A stretch of DNA of 64,000 nucleotides from Lachnospiraceae bacterium 28-4 (GTDB lineage Bacteria; Bacillota; Clostridia; Lachnospirales; Lachnospiraceae), in NCBI GenBank assembly GCA_000403275.2, contig KE159599.1, forward strand, positions 707,391-771,390, read 5' to 3'. The first letter of the stretch is position 1. Each line of letters starts with the position of its first letter. Under the pieces are notes generated by a model, which saw nothing but the letters and a program-made list of their open reading frames with translations, did not search any database and was not told the DNA's origin. A program made the translations under genes and the position numbers. Positions 1 through 9,039 of this stretch are shown in pieces.

Positions 1-488
1 CCCGGAACATCAAAGAGATTCCCTTTTGCCTTCCCAGTAAACAACTTCCACCCCACAACTCCTGTTTTCATGCCATCTTTGATTCCCGCACGGCGGAAAG
101 ATTCTTCCATCGACCAAAACTCATCCATCGGCTGGTTCGGCAGCGACAATATCTGGCAGAGTACCGGCTCCGCCGCCACTTTGCATTCCCGGTACAAGTT
201 CAGGCATTCATTTCCCAGCAGCACATAATTTTTCCCGTTCCTATGCACCACCAGAACTCCTTCTTCAAACCTTGGATCAAAGGCCGCCAAATAGCGGAAG
301 TTGGAATAATGCTCCCTGTCCCCGTAAATGACTGCCACATCCAGCCCGTCCTCGTCCATTCTCTCATATAGTCTTTCATATCTCTTTTCATATACCTGCC
401 CCGGAAGCTCCGGGCAATCTCCGGGTTCCTTCCAGACAGGCCGTTTTACTTTTTGATACTGTACATTTTCCGCTAAAATATTTTTCAC
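1..488 (-). CDS. M24-family (creatinase/aminopeptidase P fold) protein, 3' end beyond window
   Basis: Partial gene: the N-terminal ~162 residues are present and the rest lies left of the window. The frame reads GLDVAVIYGDREHYSNFRYL, which aligns with GLDTLLIYGDREHGANFAYL of the upstream gene, so the two are paralogues. This segment is the creatinase N-terminal domain and carries no catalytic residues. I chose GTG at 488: GGAGG lies five bases upstream and the start overlaps the upstream stop (GTGA), which indicates translational coupling. An ATG at 500 in the same frame is possible but lies on top of the ribosome binding site. It is the last visible gene of the leftward ABC-importer operon. 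The substrate is unknown. Confidence 0.75.
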   Translation of the reverse strand, partial: MKNILAENVQYQKVKRPVWKEPGDCPELPGQVYEKRYERLYERMDEDGLDVAVIYGDREHYSNFRYLAAFDPRFEEGVLVVHRNGKNYVLLGNECLNLYRECKVAAEPVLCQILSLPNQPMDEFWSMEESFRRAGIKDGMKTGVVGWKLFTGKAKGNLFDVP

Positions 489-1891
489 TCTATCCTCCAT
501 TTCTGCCCAATCTTCCTCAACGCATAATCCCGTTCCAGGATATACGGCCTGAAATATCCGCAAATATCGCTCATGGGGAACACTTCATCTTTCAGGCAAA
601 TGCCGAGGCAGTCACGCATATACTCCTTTCGCTTTTTCATCCTTGCCCACGTTTGCGGATATCTTTCCCCTATCTCCTTTTGCAGCTTTTCATCCGCAAC
701 CGCAACGCCATCTTCTGCCCCCGCTCCCCCATATCCGGGAACAGACGGGATAATGTCCATCTGCAAAAGCATCCCGCTTTGCAATACAACCGGCGACTCC
801 GGGTAAAAAGGGGAAACCGTCCACTCTTCCTGCCCGGTAAAATGTCCCGGATTTAATGTCCAGTGATATTCTTCTTTCGGCAGCGTTTCCTCTATTTTCC
901 TGTAAACATCACCGCAGTTCACTCCGATTCCTATCATTTCAAACCAGACAGCTGCCGCCCTGTAATAAGGTATTGCCACCTTTTCCATATAATCCCTGAC
1001 TCCTAGCGGCAAGTCCTCCCTGCTTCCGGCCACATAAGACGCCCTTGAGGAAAGCCCTCCCCGCAGCCCGATCGTCATGGAAAATTTATCTCCCAAAGCT
1101 ATTTTTTTATCTCTTGGGAAAACCACTCCATTCGTAAACCTATCCCCGGTCGCACATATCGTGGTAACGCTGACGGGCTGCCCATAGGCGGAAAGCTGAT
1201 CCGCAATCTCCATCTCCGTTTTTCCAGGTTCTATGCTGTTGTAGGCCTCTAACAGCCTGGCGGATGCGAGGCCGGCGCCAAATTCATAATGCGCCAGTTC
1301 ATTCGCATTCACCACATTCCTCACACCGGAACGCGGATTCAGAAAAATACCTCCCGCATGGACGATTTCCCCATGGGCGTTGATCTGCCTCACCGCATCC
1401 ATGATAAAAGCCGGAACATCAAACAGCTTATTCTCTTCACCCTTTCTGCCTGTAAAATATTTCCACCCCGCGCAGCCTATTTTCGTATGATCCCTGATCC
1501 CCGCCGATGCCGTCAATTCCGCCAGGGTCTTTCCCTCGCCCATAGGCTGGCAGGGCAGGGAAAAATAAGGTACATGGACAACCTCCGCTTTTATAAAGCT
1601 GTACTCCGCCATTTTCAGATTTTCATTCCCTAAAAGCAAATAACAGCTTCCATCCTTATGCAACACCAATACGCTTTCCTCAAACCTTGGCTCAAATCCC
1701 GTCAAATAAGCGAAGTTGGCGCCATGCTCCCTATCCCCGTAGATGAGCAGCGTATCCAGCCCGTCGTCCTCCATTTTCCCGAGAACCTTTTGCAAATGCT
1801 CCTTCATCGTCTCTTCCGTCAGATCCACCGGCACATAACCCCGGTTTCCCTCCGGCTCTTTTGTCCTGCCATACACAATTTCCATATCCAA
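485..1891 (-). CDS. M24-family pita-bread-fold protein, creatinase-like, metal site degenerate
   Basis: A 468-residue protein with a creatinase N-terminal domain (about 1-180) and an M24 pita-bread domain (about 190-420). True M24 metallopeptidases have two Asp, one His and two Glu as metal ligands. Here the Asp-containing stretch reads GDKFSMTIGLRGG with neither usual Asp, and the first Glu position reads QMD (GMLLQMDIIP). A His (NPGHFTG) and the ED of GAEDGVAV remain. That pattern fits creatinase-type metal-free C-N hydrolases, or a non-catalytic protein, better than an aminopeptidase. It sits between an amidohydrolase gene and a second M24 paralogue in an operon with a sugar-type ABC importer, so a role in breaking down an imported small nitrogenous compound is inferred. 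Confidence 0.75.
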   Translation of the reverse strand: MDMEIVYGRTKEPEGNRGYVPVDLTEETMKEHLQKVLGKMEDDGLDTLLIYGDREHGANFAYLTGFEPRFEESVLVLHKDGSCYLLLGNENLKMAEYSFIKAEVVHVPYFSLPCQPMGEGKTLAELTASAGIRDHTKIGCAGWKYFTGRKGEENKLFDVPAFIMDAVRQINAHGEIVHAGGIFLNPRSGVRNVVNANELAHYEFGAGLASARLLEAYNSIEPGKTEMEIADQLSAYGQPVSVTTICATGDRFTNGVVFPRDKKIALGDKFSMTIGLRGGLSSRASYVAGSREDLPLGVRDYMEKVAIPYYRAAAVWFEMIGIGVNCGDVYRKIEETLPKEEYHWTLNPGHFTGQEEWTVSPFYPESPVVLQSGMLLQMDIIPSVPGYGGAGAEDGVAVADEKLQKEIGERYPQTWARMKKRKEYMRDCLGICLKDEVFPMSDICGYFRPYILERDYALRKIGQKWRIE

Positions 1892-1918
1892 GCTCCTATT
1901 ATCTGCGATTTACCATAA

Positions 1919-2812
1919 TTACAGACCGTAAAGCCGCGCCGCATTGTCATGCAATATTCCTTCGATTTCCTTCTCCGAGAACACCGGCCATCCCGCATTT
2001 TCGCATATCTTATTCATTCCATGGCGAATCAGGTCGATCCACTCCAGCAGATCCTGCGCAGGGTTCGCATGGAACAAATCATTGTTTGCCGCCACAAAAT
2101 CCGAAGCAAACATCACCCTGTCCAATACCCCCAGTTCTTTCGCCAGCACCATGTTCCATGTCATCCAAAACGGCCGTTTATAAAGCATGGCCAAATCCGT
2201 CCAGAGATTTTCATCGTTCACCATCATGGTAAACAAATACTCGCTGAAAGGATAGCCGATATGCTCTACCACGATTTTCATATTCGGGAAATCAAAAGTA
2301 ACGTCATTCAGATTTTCCATCTTGGCGAATTTCGTATGGGCAAGAACTGTGGGGCCGCCAGCCGCCGAATGGTGATACTGCACAACCGCTCCTTTTGCAT
2401 TGGCCAGTTCATAAAAAGGATACATCGCCCTGTCGTTGGAGTGGAACTGCCCGTAAGGCGGCGTAAACAGGATTCCCTTATACCCGCATTCGGTAATTTT
2501 CCTCTCCACATAATCATAATTTTTCTGGCAGAACCTTCCGGCGCTGTCGATAGGCTCCACGCTGCAAAACGGGATAAAAAACTCCGGATATTTTTCATAT
2601 GCCCGCTCCACCGCGATCTCGCCGAATTCGGAATGCCATATCCTTTGCATATCCTGCCCCATGCATACGCAATGCCCTATCCCTGCAGCCCTCATCCATG
2701 ACACCAGCTGGTCGATATCCGTATCCGCCGGAATCGACTGCCCGAGAGCATCATAAGTGGGTTTGTCAAAACACCCCGTATCGATCAGATGCATATGTGA
2801 ATCTATAATCAT
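1919..2812 (-). CDS. amidohydrolase-family metal-dependent hydrolase (TIM barrel)
   Basis: A 297-residue amidohydrolase_2-type protein. The N-terminus has the metal-binding HxH motif (IDSHMHLID). Further His residues follow (QYHHSAAG, VVEHIGYP), with a late Asp in MFASDFVA and the family-typical NAARLYGL ending. This is the usual length for this hydrolase/decarboxylase-like group, cytosolic with no signal peptide. It lies 27 bp upstream of the M24 gene and 59 bp downstream of the substrate-binding protein, all on one strand, so it is probably co-transcribed and acts on the imported compound. Hydrolase versus decarboxylase cannot be decided from sequence. Confidence 0.82.
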   Translation of the reverse strand: MIIDSHMHLIDTGCFDKPTYDALGQSIPADTDIDQLVSWMRAAGIGHCVCMGQDMQRIWHSEFGEIAVERAYEKYPEFFIPFCSVEPIDSAGRFCQKNYDYVERKITECGYKGILFTPPYGQFHSNDRAMYPFYELANAKGAVVQYHHSAAGGPTVLAHTKFAKMENLNDVTFDFPNMKIVVEHIGYPFSEYLFTMMVNDENLWTDLAMLYKRPFWMTWNMVLAKELGVLDRVMFASDFVAANNDLFHANPAQDLLEWIDLIRHGMNKICENAGWPVFSEKEIEGILHDNAARLYGL

Positions 2813-2871
2813 TCTGTTTCTCCTCCATTTCCTCTTCTGTTTTTCATAACGATCCGGCCTTTTTCAGCCCG

Positions 2872-3930
2872 CTACTGGTTAATATCGAATTCCGCCGCAT
2901 TTTCCGCCGTCAGAAGCACAGGAGATAATTCCACCATATCTTCCGGCCCGCTTCTCTTATAAGATCCGTCAAAAATACTCTCCAGCGAATCCACACACTG
3001 GGCAGCCATCTTGGAAGGAGACATTCCCGGACTCGCATACAGTCTGCAATCCGCTCCCACGCTCTGCATCAGTTCCTGCTGCTCTGTCGTCGCATCATAC
3101 CCTACCACATAAACATCCGTTTTTTCAGCATCCTGAAGCGCATTATAAGTTGCCATCGTACATTCCGACCAATAGCAGAAAAATCCATCCGCATCGGGAT
3201 ATGCCGTAATCATATCCGTCGCCCATATATAGCATCCGTCCGCCGTCTTATCCTGAGAACGGTTTAATATAATTTCCACATTCGGATAATTCTCTTCCAT
3301 ATATCCGGTAAAGCCTTCGATCCGGCGCGTACTGGATGAAATGGACGGATCATCTTCAAAAATAACGATCTGGGCATCCTCTTTCCCTTCCAGCGCCTTC
3401 ATCATCTCTTCGGCCGCCATTTCCCCGCCTTTCGTATCGTCATATCTTACCGCCGCGTCTTCCACGCCCGCGCTCGCCAGGCAATCGTACCCAACGATCG
3501 GTATCCCGGCTGCCTGTACTTCCGCCACAAGGTCATTTGCCCCGTCTGCATCAATCGCCGTATAAATAATTCCGTCCACCTTCTGAGTAATCAAATTCTC
3601 AATGATGGTATATTCCTGCGCCCAATCCCCCTTCGGATCCATAACTACGCATGTCCATCCTTTTTCCTCTATGGCCTCTTCCGCCGCATGGGAAAAATCC
3701 ACTGCAAATGTTTCCGCCATATCCCACGGAACAATAGCGATCGTCTTTCCCCCTCCGGCATTTTCCGTTCCGGCATCTTCCGCCCCGGCTTCTTCGGCAG
3801 CAGCCTCTTCCGCAACAGCCTCTTCCGCCCCGGCTTCTTTCGTTTCCTTCGATGCATCCTGTCCGCATCCTGCCAAAAGGACTGCTGCCATAACGATTGC
3901 CATCAATAAACTGCTTATTCTTTTTTTCAT
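2872..3930 (-). CDS. ABC importer substrate-binding lipoprotein, ribose/xylose type (PBP1)
   Basis: A 352-residue lipoprotein. The signal peptide MKKRISSLLMAIVMAAVLLAGC ends in an LLAGC lipobox, so Cys22 would be lipidated. Residues about 24-60 are a low-complexity Ala/Glu linker that likely spaces the domain from the membrane. The rest is a periplasmic-binding-protein type I domain (KTIAIVPWDMAETFAVDF, IIYTAIDADGANDLV, IVGYDC, YVVGYDATTEQQ) like RbsB/XylF. It is followed by hydrolase genes and preceded by its permease and ATPase. The ligand is unknown; the nitrogen-type enzymes around it suggest that it need not be a sugar. Confidence 0.9.
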   Translation of the reverse strand: MKKRISSLLMAIVMAAVLLAGCGQDASKETKEAGAEEAVAEEAAAEEAGAEDAGTENAGGGKTIAIVPWDMAETFAVDFSHAAEEAIEEKGWTCVVMDPKGDWAQEYTIIENLITQKVDGIIYTAIDADGANDLVAEVQAAGIPIVGYDCLASAGVEDAAVRYDDTKGGEMAAEEMMKALEGKEDAQIVIFEDDPSISSSTRRIEGFTGYMEENYPNVEIILNRSQDKTADGCYIWATDMITAYPDADGFFCYWSECTMATYNALQDAEKTDVYVVGYDATTEQQELMQSVGADCRLYASPGMSPSKMAAQCVDSLESIFDGSYKRSGPEDMVELSPVLLTAENAAEFDINQ

Positions 3931-3997
3931 ACATCCACCATACCTTTCCTGCTCATTTCATTTGCCAAATCATTTGTTTCCCTGCTGTCTCACTTTG

Positions 3998-4987
3998 CTA
4001 CTTTTCCCTGCTGGACACCTTATGGAACCATTGCGCGTAAAATACGGCCGCTACCATCAGACATCCCCTTACTACCAGCTGCCAGTTGGAACCGATAAAC
4101 ATCAGATTCATGCCGTTGGTGATCATTCCCATCATCAGGGAACCTAAAAATACGCCGATAGCCAATCCTTTTCCTCCTCCAAGCGATACTCCGCCGATGG
4201 CACATGCCGAAATGGCGATCGTTGTATAACCCGTGGCCGCATTCGGCGTAGCCGAACCTACCCTGGCCGTAGACAATATCCCTGCGATACACGACAGCGC
4301 CGCGCTGATCACATAAGTGGAAAACCGGATCGCCTTCACATTGATACCGGAAATATATGCCGCCTGGTAATTGCCGCCAATCGCGTATATTTTCCTTCCA
4401 TAAGCAGTTTTCCCAAGCACCACTGCCAAAACAACAAACACCAGCAGCAATATCCAGATGGAAACCGAAATCCCCAGGATTTTTCCTGCGCTCAGACTTT
4501 TAAAGGAAGCGGGGAGGGATGTTACCGCGCTGTTATTGCAGACAATATATACAAGCCCCCGAACCGCCGTCTGGCTCCCCAATGTGACAATAAAAGGGTC
4601 GATCTTGGTTCGCGCCACAATAACTCCGTTGATCACGCCGATCAGGCTGCAGAATACCGTAGCTATTATGATCGCCAAAAATAAATTCGTCTTGATTCCT
4701 AAAAATCCATCCGTCACCAGCAGGGCGCAGACCGTCCCCCCTAACGCGCATGTAGACTCAATGGAAAGATCAAACGTTCCATTGATCAAAGGAAAAGCCA
4801 GCGCACAGGAGAGAATCCCATAAACAACAATTTCCTTTAAAATATTGTTAATGTTGGGAATGGTCAAAAATGTGCCGCTCTTTGCCTGAACAAAAATGGA
4901 ATAAATAAGGATCAGGCAAAGCAGACCGGACAGTTCAAAATATTTTGAATTTTTCACCGCGCTCCCTATTGTTCTTTTATTTTTCAT
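3998..4987 (-). CDS. ABC importer permease, RbsC family
   Basis: A hydrophobic membrane protein of about 329 residues with roughly 8-10 membrane segments and the branched-chain/ribose-type permease signature (ALAFPLINGTFDLSIEST, GLVYIVCNNSAV, ISACAIGGVSLGGGKG). I place the start at 4987 (MKNKRTIG): GGAGG lies five bases upstream. The longer frame from 4999 starts inside that ribosome binding site. It lies between the ATPase and the binding protein, as expected for a CUT2-type importer. It would form a homodimer in the membrane. Confidence 0.9.
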   Translation of the reverse strand: MKNKRTIGSAVKNSKYFELSGLLCLILIYSIFVQAKSGTFLTIPNINNILKEIVVYGILSCALAFPLINGTFDLSIESTCALGGTVCALLVTDGFLGIKTNLFLAIIIATVFCSLIGVINGVIVARTKIDPFIVTLGSQTAVRGLVYIVCNNSAVTSLPASFKSLSAGKILGISVSIWILLLVFVVLAVVLGKTAYGRKIYAIGGNYQAAYISGINVKAIRFSTYVISAALSCIAGILSTARVGSATPNAATGYTTIAISACAIGGVSLGGGKGLAIGVFLGSLMMGMITNGMNLMFIGSNWQLVVRGCLMVAAVFYAQWFHKVSSREK

Positions 4988-5024
4988 ACTAACCTCCATG
5001 ATTCCGCTTCGCGGAGTCTTAAAT

Positions 5025-6536
5025 CTATGCCGTATTTTCTTTATGAGACAACGCCAGCTTCATGATTGCTTCCTCGCTGGCTTCTTCCATCGTCAGTTCG
5101 CCGGACAGATGCCCTTCGTGCATGACGAGGATGCGGTCGCTGATTCCGAGCAATTCCGTCATTTCCGATGAAACTACAAGGATGGACAGCCCTTCTCCGG
5201 CAAGATCATTAATAATTTTATAAATTTCGGCTTTTGCACCGATGTCTACCCCTCTGGTCGGTTCATCCAGCAAAAGGATTTCCGGTTTCGATGCCAGGCA
5301 TTTGCCAAGAACTACTTTCTGCTGGTTTCCTCCGCTCAAAGCCGATACCATCAGGTTTCTTCCCGGAGTGCGTATCTTCAGCTTTTCAATATATTCGTCG
5401 CACGCCCCTGTTTCTTTTTTCCTGTTCATAAATCCAAAAGAAGATGCCTTTTTCAAAATGCTTAAAATCATATTCTGCAAAATCGACTGGCTCAGGATCA
5501 ATCCCTGATCCTTTCTGTCCTCAGGAACCAGCGCGAACCCTCTGCCCAGCCCTTCAATCGGCGATTTATTTACAATCCTCTCACCGCGCAGGATAATTTC
5601 CCCCTCACAGGGATCCACGCCGAAAACCGCCCGCAACAGTTCCGTCCGCCCTGCGCCTACCAGCCCTGCCACTCCAAGAATCTCCCCCTTCCGCAGCCGG
5701 AAAGAAATATCCTTGATCCGGCGGTTGGTCAGATGCTTTACCTCCATCACCGTATCGCCGATCCGCGCCCTGTCTCCAATCCGGTCGGTTTTTTCCGGGA
5801 ACTGCTGCGACATCTGCCTTCCGATCATCATCTTCACGATTTTATCCACAGTAGCTTCCTCCACCGCCAGCTCGCCGGCATTTTCACCGTCTTTCAGAAC
5901 TGCGATCCTGTCCCCTACTGCGAACACATCTTCCAGGCGGTGCGAGATCAGGATAACCGCTACCCCGTCATCCCTGAGTTTCCGAATGATACGATATAAA
6001 TTTTCCGTTTCTTCCACCGTAAGCGGCGCTGTCGGCTCATCAAAAACAATAATTGACAATTCATGGGACATCGCCTTGGCGATTTCGATCAACTGACGGT
6101 TTGCAATGCTGTATTGGCGTACCAGCGAATTCGGGTTGAAATGAATATCCAGCTTTTCCAGCAGCCGGAGGGTATCTTCCCGCAACGCTTTTGCATCGAT
6201 CAGCCCGCCTTTCGACCGATACCTCCCGGCAAAAATATTTTCCGCAATGGTCATATCTTCAATCTGAATCAATTCCTGATGCACCATACTGATGCCAAAA
6301 CGAAATGCGTCCACCGGCTTCTCAATCTCCACTTTCTTTCCTTCTATAAAAATCTCACCGTCCGTAGGTTTCTCCACTCCGGCCAAAATCTTCATCAACG
6401 TCGATTTTCCTGCCCCGTTTTCTCCGCACAGACAAAGCACTTCCCCGCGCTTTAAGCCGATGCTGACATTTTTTAATGCATGAATGCCTCCATAGCTCTT
6501 GTCTATATTTCTCATTTCAAGGATATAATCCTCCAT
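5025..6536 (-). CDS. ABC importer ATPase with two nucleotide-binding domains, RbsA/MglA type
   Basis: A 503-residue protein with tandem ATPase domains. Domain 1 has Walker A GENGAGKSTL and Walker B IIVFDEPTAPL, with a weak signature (QYSIANRQLIEIAKAM in place of LS-type). Domain 2 has a degenerate Walker A (GLVGAGRTELL), a good LSGGNQQKVVLGK signature and LLLDEPTRGVD. This asymmetry is normal for CUT2 importers. It is the first gene of the leftward operon, divergent from the LacI regulator at 6882. A ribosome binding site (GGAGGGAG) precedes the ATG. Confidence 0.92.
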   Translation of the reverse strand: MEDYILEMRNIDKSYGGIHALKNVSIGLKRGEVLCLCGENGAGKSTLMKILAGVEKPTDGEIFIEGKKVEIEKPVDAFRFGISMVHQELIQIEDMTIAENIFAGRYRSKGGLIDAKALREDTLRLLEKLDIHFNPNSLVRQYSIANRQLIEIAKAMSHELSIIVFDEPTAPLTVEETENLYRIIRKLRDDGVAVILISHRLEDVFAVGDRIAVLKDGENAGELAVEEATVDKIVKMMIGRQMSQQFPEKTDRIGDRARIGDTVMEVKHLTNRRIKDISFRLRKGEILGVAGLVGAGRTELLRAVFGVDPCEGEIILRGERIVNKSPIEGLGRGFALVPEDRKDQGLILSQSILQNMILSILKKASSFGFMNRKKETGACDEYIEKLKIRTPGRNLMVSALSGGNQQKVVLGKCLASKPEILLLDEPTRGVDIGAKAEIYKIINDLAGEGLSILVVSSEMTELLGISDRILVMHEGHLSGELTMEEASEEAIMKLALSHKENTA

Positions 6537-6562
6537 TCCTCTCCCTCCTTTCCTCTTTTTTT

Positions 6563-6691
6563 GTGATAAACAATTTTACCATTAGTGCTAAAACCATATT
6601 TTTCCATGATTTATTTTTTATCACCTTCCTTTTTTCTCCGTTATTCGCTTGTTCTTGATAAATATGATAAATATGATGCATCATTTATCAC
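6563..6691. promoter_or_regulatory. divergent control region with repeated TTTATCAC half-sites, candidate LacI-family operators
   Basis: The 345-bp AT-rich gap between the importer operon (leftward) and the LacI gene (rightward) holds the octamer GTGATAAA/TTTATCAC three times: 6563-6570, 6617-6624 and 6684-6691. The last closes an imperfect palindrome at 6665-6690 centred on ATGATGCATCAT. LacI-family proteins bind short palindromes in such divergent regions, so this is the most likely site of control. Assignment to the adjacent regulator is inference. Confidence 0.45.
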
Positions 6692-6881
6692 AAGCACTTT
6701 TTATCCGTCATTTTTAATATTATTCCATGTATATTTTTGTTATTTTTGTACATTGACACCAATTTATTTCAATTTTATACTTTAATATAATTATTTATAT
6801 ATATTTTTTCATTCAATTAAAAGCTTGTTCTTAACAATTTTGATCAATAGTAAACTTTTATCTATACGGAGGGGAATATTT

Positions 6882-7934
6882 GTGGAAAACAAACAGGTAA
6901 CTTTACAAACGATTGCCGATATGGCACATGTATCAAAAGCTTTGGTTTCAAGAGTATTAAATAACAGGGAAGTACGCGTATCCGCGGAAAAAAGGACACA
7001 GATACTGCGCATCGCTAATGAACTGGATTATATTCCATCCGGGCAGATTTTTACCAACGCGGCAAATCCGGGCTTGCAAAAGACGATCGCCTTCATACTC
7101 CCTCACTTGGATTACAACTTTATGTCAACGATGGCTGACACAGTGACCAAAGACGCCTACGAAAACGGCTATTCCGTTATGATCTTTGACGGCAAGAACG
7201 ACAGCTCGCTGGAAATGCGTTATTTGGATCTATGCCATTCCCTGCGGGTATCCGGCATTATTCTGGACTCTTTCAGCAGCGCCAACAACAAAAAATATAT
7301 TGAAAAACTGACGGAATGGGGCATCCCTTTCGTTTTCATCGATTGTTATCCGAACGTTCCCGACGTTTCTTTCGTTTCCTCTTACAACAAGGAAGGGATG
7401 TTCCGGCTGACGGAAAGCCTTATCCAACGCGGGCATAAAAACATTCTAAGCATCATCCAGGACAAATCGACGCTGACCAATGTTTCCATGCAGCGTTTAA
7501 ACGGGTATTTTGAAGCCATGGATAAATACGGGCTGACGGGATACAACGAAATTATTTACCCCGACAGGGAATACAGCATGCAGCCCATCTATTCCCTTAT
7601 GAATTCCTCCGTGGAATTCACCGCCTTCATTATCCATACGGCTTCCGATATCAGATACTTTTGCGAATTGATCCCCTCTACCAAATATGCCGAAAAACTT
7701 AATTTCGAAATCGGTGCTTTTGATGATTTTAATATTCCCTTCAGCGACTATATTACCCGCCGCAACGAGGATATTTATGACAGAATCGTCAGCGTAATAT
7801 CCCAGCGGCCCAAAGAAATCGCTTCCCAGGCGGTTCATATGCTGTTGGAAAACATAAAAAAAGGGGAATCTTTTTTACCGAAACAGATTTTTATCGATTG
7901 TGATTTGATTTATTTGGCGGACGGCCAAAAATAG
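6882..7934 (+). CDS. LacI-family transcriptional regulator
   Basis: The N-terminus has a typical LacI helix-turn-helix and hinge (VTLQTIADMAHVSKALVSRVLNNREVRVS), followed by a ligand-binding domain (KTIAFILPHLDYNFMSTMADTV, YSVMIFDG, GIILDSF, FVFIDCYP). About 350 residues from GTG at 6882, which has GGAGGGG seven bases upstream. The longer frame from 6825 lacks a ribosome binding site. It is divergent from the importer operon and 12 bp before the arginase-fold gene, so it probably regulates both in response to the imported compound or a metabolite. Confidence 0.88.
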   Translation: MENKQVTLQTIADMAHVSKALVSRVLNNREVRVSAEKRTQILRIANELDYIPSGQIFTNAANPGLQKTIAFILPHLDYNFMSTMADTVTKDAYENGYSVMIFDGKNDSSLEMRYLDLCHSLRVSGIILDSFSSANNKKYIEKLTEWGIPFVFIDCYPNVPDVSFVSSYNKEGMFRLTESLIQRGHKNILSIIQDKSTLTNVSMQRLNGYFEAMDKYGLTGYNEIIYPDREYSMQPIYSLMNSSVEFTAFIIHTASDIRYFCELIPSTKYAEKLNFEIGAFDDFNIPFSDYITRRNEDIYDRIVSVISQRPKEIASQAVHMLLENIKKGESFLPKQIFIDCDLIYLADGQK

Positions 7935-7946
7935 AAAGGAGTTTTT

Positions 7947-8924
7947 ATGAATTTGACAGATTCCGTAAATTTAAAAAGGATACATAGCTTGTTCATTGTG
8001 GAAGTCCCTTACGGAGATTTGAACTGGGGGCCGGATCCTGCGCATCAGCGCCCGGGGATTTATTCCGACGTGCAGCACTGGAAAAAATACAGGGAATTGG
8101 ACGACTACCATTTATGCGGCGTCTATGCAAAAGCCGGAGTCCCTTACCGGGTAGAGGAGATCGTTTATGCACCCCGGAACGGGGAAGAGGTTTATCTCAC
8201 CCTGACGCGGCAAGTCTCGGATGCGGTATGCAACGGACTGGAAAACGGGGATGCCCTGCTCTTGACCGGCGGGTACTGCAAGGATGCGGTCGGGGTTTGC
8301 GGCGGCATTCAGCGCGCGGTCGGAGCAGATAAAAAAATAGGCATCATTTATCTGGACGCCCACAGCGATATGTCCACCCCCGCGGTGACACACACGGGCA
8401 TTCTGGGCGGAATGGACATGGCGGTTATTCTAGGGGTAGATATGGCGGAGTGGCGGGAAGCCGCTGGATTGAAAGCACCTTACGATGACAGCCTCGTCCT
8501 TTTAAGCGATTTCCGGGAAGCCGAAACAGACGACGACGGAGCGTTGGAGATCATTCAAAGCTTAAAAATCCAATGGTTAAAAACGGAAGAATTTGAACAG
8601 GCATCCTTATGGGAAAAAGCGGTAAAAAAACTGGCGGATCAGGTGGATGCGATTTACCTTCATATCGATGCGGATATTTTGAATCACAAGCATGTGCCCA
8701 ACGCCGCCTGTGTTGCCGAAGGAGGCCCTTCCATCGGCACTGTGATGCGCAACATCCGAACCGTGATGGAAACCGGAAAAGTCCTTGTGTACGGCACTTA
8801 CGGCTTTTATTTCGACACCGACATTCCCGGCCAGGACTCCCTGACGCTGAGCGGGCTGCGGGTTGTATCCGCCGGACTGGACAGTTGGAAAGAAATGCCC
8901 GGCTGCTTTCATACAGGGGAATGA
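7947..8924 (+). CDS. arginase/agmatinase-superfamily protein with altered first metal motif
   Basis: A 325-residue ureohydrolase-fold protein. The central motif YLDAHSD (around residues 137-141) is intact, and the later HIDAD (about 239-243) keeps both Asp ligands. The first motif, normally GGDH, reads GGYCKD (about 108-113), so the usual His ligand is Cys. The SxDxDxxDP block reads HIDADILNHKHVP, with Asn where the third Asp normally sits. It may bind a different metal set or have lost guanidino-hydrolase activity. The ATG has AAAGGAG upstream, and the gene is coupled to the LacI regulator. With creatinase-like and amidohydrolase genes divergent to it, the cluster looks devoted to a guanidino- or amide-containing compound. 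Confidence 0.8.
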   Translation: MNLTDSVNLKRIHSLFIVEVPYGDLNWGPDPAHQRPGIYSDVQHWKKYRELDDYHLCGVYAKAGVPYRVEEIVYAPRNGEEVYLTLTRQVSDAVCNGLENGDALLLTGGYCKDAVGVCGGIQRAVGADKKIGIIYLDAHSDMSTPAVTHTGILGGMDMAVILGVDMAEWREAAGLKAPYDDSLVLLSDFREAETDDDGALEIIQSLKIQWLKTEEFEQASLWEKAVKKLADQVDAIYLHIDADILNHKHVPNAACVAEGGPSIGTVMRNIRTVMETGKVLVYGTYGFYFDTDIPGQDSLTLSGLRVVSAGLDSWKEMPGCFHTGE

Positions 8925-8944
8925 AAGCAGTGACCACAAACGGG

Positions 8945-8969
8945 AAAAACGCCTGTTTTTGGCGTTTTT
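8945..8969 (+). terminator. Rho-independent terminator of the LacI/arginase-fold operon
   Basis: A 9-bp stem AAAAACGCC / GGCGTTTTT with a 7-base loop and a T run in the descending arm, 20 bp after the stop codon. Confidence 0.8.
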
Positions 8970-8971
8970 CT

Positions 8972-9037
8972 GTGTGAAACTTAGTACTTCTCCGCGAAGC
9001 AGCCTCTGCTGCGAGTGGTTAGAAGTACTTTTCACAC
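8972..9037. repeat. imperfect inverted repeat between convergent genes, probable leftward terminator
   Basis: The arms GTGTGAAA..AGTACTTCT (8972-8991) and AGAAGTACTTTTCACAC (9021-9037) pair with one 3-base bulge and enclose a second small GCAG/CTGC stem. It lies just beyond the stop of the leftward GDP-mannose gene and probably stops that transcript. Confidence 0.5.
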
Positions 9038-9039
9038 TA

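Noticed and set aside
3602-4147. 181-codon plus-strand frame opposite the lipoprotein linker
   Set aside because: The Ala/Ser-rich sequence is the antisense of the Ala/Glu linker; the minus-strand binding protein is clearly the gene.
8972-9037. Stem with inner loop that might be a tRNA-like fold
   Set aside because: It lacks the T-loop and acceptor features of a tRNA; a terminator or inverted repeat explains it.
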